Shown one piece after another: positions 59,891 through 64,000 of a stretch of 64,000 nt of DNA. A model generated the notes under the pieces. That model saw nothing but the letters and a program-made list of their open reading frames with translations. It was not told the origin of the DNA and made no database searches. The DNA is from Viscum album (Eukaryota > Streptophyta > Magnoliopsida > Santalales > Viscaceae). The first letter of the stretch is position 1. Each line of letters starts with the position of its first letter. Position numbers and translations under genes: made by a program. The stretch covers positions 1,366,716,393-1,366,780,392 of the forward strand of contig OY728130.1 of NCBI GenBank assembly GCA_963277665.1, given 5' to 3'.

Positions 59891-61758
59891 ATAAGGACTC
59901 AGGCTTAAGCATTACATTTTCTAGTGAATCTTAACTAGAATTCACATTTTTTTACATTCCCAATAATCTTTTCGGTTTATAGTTTTATATAATTATGTAA
60001 AACTCGTAAAAAGTAAACCCTTACATCCAAATTGGTCAATTATACTCATTATCCATTTTCCCCACCAAAGGAAGACCTTTTAAAATTAAATAGTAATTCT
60101 TTTCATGGTCAATCTTAAAAAATTCCCCTTGATTCCATCATTGTCTCTATTATCCATTATATTCTATGAAAAACATTTAAAAACTTGGGATGAGAACAAA
60201 ATCTCAGTATGTTACATAAAATAAGGTAAAAGGTTAGTCCAGTGAAAATCCATAAAAATGTTTTCATAAAAACATACCTTCTTTATTCAGAAAAAGGAAA
60301 TCATCTTTTAAAAAAGATCAATATCTTATCTTTTGAAAATAAATAAATTTTCATGAAAACTCACTAGAAAGAACATAAAATATAAGTCGGTAACTTGGGA
60401 CATCATTTTCTACATCACTCTTACAAATGGAGTAACCAATATGGCTAACCTCCAACTCTGGAGTACCCAATGCATTGGAGGTTATAACATAACCATCCAT
60501 CCTTGGTTTATCACAGAAACACTCTTCATTAGTTTATAGTGTAACCACCTATAATTGGTTTAGCATATAACCACACATCATTGCTTTATCATGTAACCAC
60601 CCATCATTATAAACAATTCCCAAGAACCATAACATAAATATAAATCAAGAAATATTACATCATAAAAAACACTCTTTGAAGAAAATGAACTTTTAATTTT
60701 GAAATCACTCATTTTGAAAAACTACACATGTACAATATAAAACATTTTACTTGAAAGTAACAATATAAACCTGTATGGTAACATTAAAAATCTTAAATAG
60801 AAATGACAGTAGGAAAATCATTTCCTATCGTATAAGTTAAAAAACATTCCTTCAATATTTTTTTCGGAAAATTCAGAAAGAACATATTTTAGAAAAAGAA
60901 AAAAATAATACTTAAAAAAAATTTAAAAAATAAAAAATGAGTAAAAATGAACTTAAATAATCATAGGATAATATTAAAAAAATTCTAGAAATAATTTTAG
61001 AAAACATGGACATGGAAGATAAAGAGAGTTTTAAGGGTAACTTTAAAAAGATAATTTTTAAATGAAAGTACCTTATAAATATCATATCACTGAAGTGGGA
61101 ATTAATCAAATGAATTGAATATGTGTATCTATTGTAAATGCACATAAAAAACTAGAAATAAAACATAATATTTTAAAAAGTCATTTCACACATAATCTTT
61201 GCATGAAATAATCAAGAAGTATTAATTTAACCCAAAGAATGGAAATTGGGTTAAGAATTCTCTTACCACACATTAGAATTTATTAAAACATGTTAAAACC
61301 TAATGTATAAAGGTTTAAAGAATGTTATTAACTCATTAAAGAACTAAATTAATATTTATAATACCTTATATGATGCTTTTATAAAATTTTATGACCCTAT
61401 AATTAATAATATTTCATGATTTTCATTATTTTGGGGGGTTCGTTTCATGGTTTCATGATGGGTTCTCTTGAGTATAATTATGGATATTATTATAAAATGG
61501 GGTTACAACTCCAAAAGTAGAAAGATATAGTATTAATGATCTTCCAAAATTATAAATGGTCCCATATATAATTTTGTATTTCTTACATGAGGATGATTTA
61601 TTTGATAAAATTCTAATGATAAATGTTTAGTTTATTTTGGCGGTTTTTTGAACATCACTAACTAGTTTCATATTATTTAATATGATGTGTATATATTAGT
61701 TACAGAACATGAAATAGGTTATAATATACCTATTTCAATCTGATTTAACCAGAATTAT
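59891..61758 (-). repeat. LTR-like AT-rich fragment in reverse orientation
   Basis: On the minus strand, TACTGAGATTTTGTTCTCATCCC at about 60214-60192 resembles the 3' part of plant gypsy LTRs and the block at 35520-35490. The ends are not defined. A 26-bp repeat lies at 60490-60607. No gene. Confidence 0.45.
60490..60607. repeat. 26-bp tandem repeat, about five copies
   Basis: Diverged units of 24-28 bp on the theme TAACCACCCATCATTGGTTT followed by ATCAT(G). The copies at about 60542-60593 are most regular. Confidence 0.75.
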
Positions 61759-62095
61759 TGTCACGAACTAGCCGGGGTACCCTGGTAACCCGATAACCAA
61801 GCTAGTCCTAACATAGCCCAAAGAGCTTTCCTGATCCCCATAGGTTGGAGACTAGCACCTTCCATCATACAAAATGAAAGTGGGAACAAATTTTCCATAA
61901 ACATTGTGAAATCAAGATAAAAAAATATAGCATGTATATAAGATAAAATCCATATGGATAAGTGTACCAGAAGTCAAATAGGTATAAACAACCCAAAGTA
62001 ATAAAGAAAAGTACCAGAAAAAACATGATAGATAACCCAAGTCCCATTGGATACAACACTCCAAGTCCACAAATCAACATCTAGAACCACCTCCA
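61759..62095 (-). repeat. gypsy LTR 3'-end fragment
   Basis: Starts TGTCACGAACTAGCCGG on the plus strand, comparable to TGTCACAACCCGTCC at 2396; a GGAGACTAGCACC segment further on recalls the GGTGACTAGCGCC segment of 52184-55631. Only about 340 bp, cut by a different LTR start at 62096. Confidence 0.5.
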
Positions 62096-64000
62096 TGTAA
62101 CACCCCAAGATTTCATAGTGTGTTATTTCTTCAAAATAATTAAATAACTTGCACTACACGCAACACCGAGTTCAATCACACCATGACTTACAAAAATAAG
62201 CCATTCAAAAGCGGTTATGAATAGTATTATCTAAATTTTAAACTTTATATAATCCGTATAATTTTAGAATCCATATTATGAGTTTCTTTGATATAATGCA
62301 AGAACAAATTCATTTTCAGTATTGCACTTTTATCAACTTTTAATAGTGAACCCTTTTTAAATACAATATTTTAAACATATTGACTAAATGGGGACATCAA
62401 AAAAATTTAAAATGAAACATCCCAAGCTTCCACGGTACGCTTTCCTTTGAATAATACAGTAGCGTGTGTTATACGCAACTTCGAGTTTTAACACACACCA
62501 CAACCGATTAAACTAGCCGTTGTGAATAGTAATACCTAATTTTTGAAATCATATATATTTTATATTTCAAAATGGACTTCATTTTTGGATTCAGAATATT
62601 GAAATTAGCCTAGGGTGAAATTTTGGTACATTTCGGACAACTTTCATATTTTGATGAATAGTGAAAATTTCTAAATTTTAATTAAAAACAACTTTTTTAA
62701 AATAATTAAAAGTGATAAATTATGAATTTTAGGGGTTTTAAAGTATATTTAGAATATATTTTTACCATTTAATATAATGTTGGTCATTGGACATAATTTT
62801 ACAATTAAACCGAACATAAACAAGTGTCAATCTTTTGATAGTTATTATCTCTTAAAAACACGCTTTTTGTTTTGACAGCGGGAATTAATTTTAAATTAAT
62901 TTCTGCCACTTCTGTGTTTTTGAATTTAGGAAAATGGATTCCATATTTGGAATCAGGATGTTCAAATTGTGTAAATAGGTAACTTTTATTTTTAGACATT
63001 TTGAAAAGTTACTGTGGTAAATATTTTATTTACCATGGTTAAAGGGTAAATCCGGTAAATAAGGGTTAAAAAATAATATTATAATAATACTAAATTACCC
63101 TAAAACGTGTCTTAACCCTATTGGTTGATACATGGTAGACCATGGACATCTTTGGGTCTATTTTGGGACTCCATGGATCCACTTGTAAGTGATAATGACA
63201 CATTATATTAATAAAGTTAAAATAAAAATAAAAATGGCATAAGCTTACATCTTTTAGAAGAACAATTTTTACATAGGGTTATACATGTTGGATTTTCGAT
63301 TATAAATATTCATTAGAGAGATAAAAAGATTTCCTACATAATGATATTTTATTTATAATTTTTAGACATTAAATAATTTATTTTATTTATGACACAATGA
63401 TGATGCAGTAATTACTAAAATAGTGAAAAATTAAAATAATTGATCTTATAAATACCCAAATAATTATAATATGAAACTTTTAATGAATTAAACTAATTTT
63501 CTATGATAATATGATATATTAGGATTGATTTAATTGACTTTTTTCGAAGTAATCAATCTGTTAGGAGTTTCACAAAAATCAACTATTGAATAGTGTCAAA
63601 ATTGACATAAAAGAGTTCTTAAAACAAATATTATATTATTAATTGATATTAAATTCCTAAAAATCTAAGGTTCGGCCAAGAGACTTATATTATGATAGGT
63701 TCCTCATTAATGGACCACTTGGGGGTCTCTTGGATGTATATAGTAAGTTTATTAACCATATTATATAAAAATACAAAGAGACATTGTAAAAGTGAAACTA
63801 ATTAACTTAGAGTTAATACTTAAAGATAAGGTTAATATAAGTACCCAAACCTGTCTAAATTCTATTGGTTGAGTGGTTTTAGACCTATCCCCACCTTAAC
63901 CTTTGAATAGTCAACTTTGGAGCCATTAGAAACCGAATATGAATTTATTATAAATTAATATTTCTAGCTTTTCCAAAGGTGCCCCTCACCCCTCTTATAA
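62096..64000 (+). repeat. LTR-like repeat with internal triplication, running off the window
   Basis: Begins TGTAACACCCCAAGATTTC at 62096. A unit of about 320-400 bp recurs three times, most visibly at 62096-62415 and 62416-62740 (both have AACAYCCCAAG, a GTGTGTTAT block, a CAACACCGAG/CAACTTCGAG block, then GTGAATAGTA), and more loosely at about 62850-63000. A longer-range similarity exists between 63100-63240 and 63820-63960 (CTATTGGTTGA blocks). No coding content. Confidence 0.5.

Noticed and set aside
1..64000. Host genes, endogenous pararetrovirus or DNA transposon
   Set aside because: No exon-intron gene structure, no movement or coat protein motif, no terminal inverted repeats with a transposase were recognised; everything codable fits LTR retrotransposons or a LINE.

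Overview
This window reads as nuclear DNA from a large, repeat-rich plant genome. It is strongly AT-rich, and every recognisable coding trace belongs to a plant-type transposable element: Ty3/gypsy with a chromodomain of Tekay/Del type, Ty1/copia, and an L1-like LINE with an RNase H domain. I found no host gene, rRNA, tRNA or CRISPR array. The species cannot be named from this sequence. The only long intact reading frame is a 546-residue copia-type Gag at 44021-45661 on the minus strand.

Layout from left to right. 1-5403: 5' end of a minus-strand Ty3/gypsy element (broken protease/RT and gag, primer site, LTR of about 3 kb), cut by the window edge. 5404-7658: old AT-rich sequence with no call. 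7664-17659: a complete but decayed minus-strand Ty1/copia element with 1.84 kb LTRs and a perfect 5-bp target duplication (CTAAA), carrying an unexplained GC-rich block in its leader. 17886-29203: a plus-strand chain of Ty3/gypsy pieces, pol tail - LTR - gag/pol - LTR - gag start, i.e. a tandem LTR-sharing arrangement. 29204-35282: a 1.65 kb repeat unit, a long LTR-like repeat (here called LTR-X) and fragments. 35283-39794: a related LTR in the opposite orientation, containing a LINE 3' fragment. 40776-48698: a second LTR-X copy split by a compact 5086-bp copia-derived element (42056-47141) that keeps both LTRs, primer site, polypurine tract, target duplication (CATTT) and intact gag but has no pol (TR-GAG class). 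48699-51107: a 5'-truncated, internally deleted LINE. 51108-59890: a second copy of the gag-tail / 1.65 kb unit / LTR-X series, interrupted by a probable solo LTR (52184-55631). 59891-64000: further LTR-like fragments.

The most interesting object is the TR-GAG element. Its Gag could act as a donor of capsid protein while the enzymes would have to come from an autonomous relative. The U3 region of both its LTRs carries twelve copies of an inverted-repeat motif, ACCGG-N4-CCGGT, in six pairs: 22-23 bp apart within a pair and 72-74 bp from pair to pair. The array lies just upstream of a TATA box. Both spacings are near whole numbers of helical turns. All the damage I see in the half-sites is C-to-T or G-to-A change within CCGG, as expected of methylated DNA.

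All coordinates of repeat boundaries were read by eye. Boundaries supported by TG/CA ends plus target duplications (the two copia elements) are firm; those of the gypsy LTRs and LTR-X copies are approximate.
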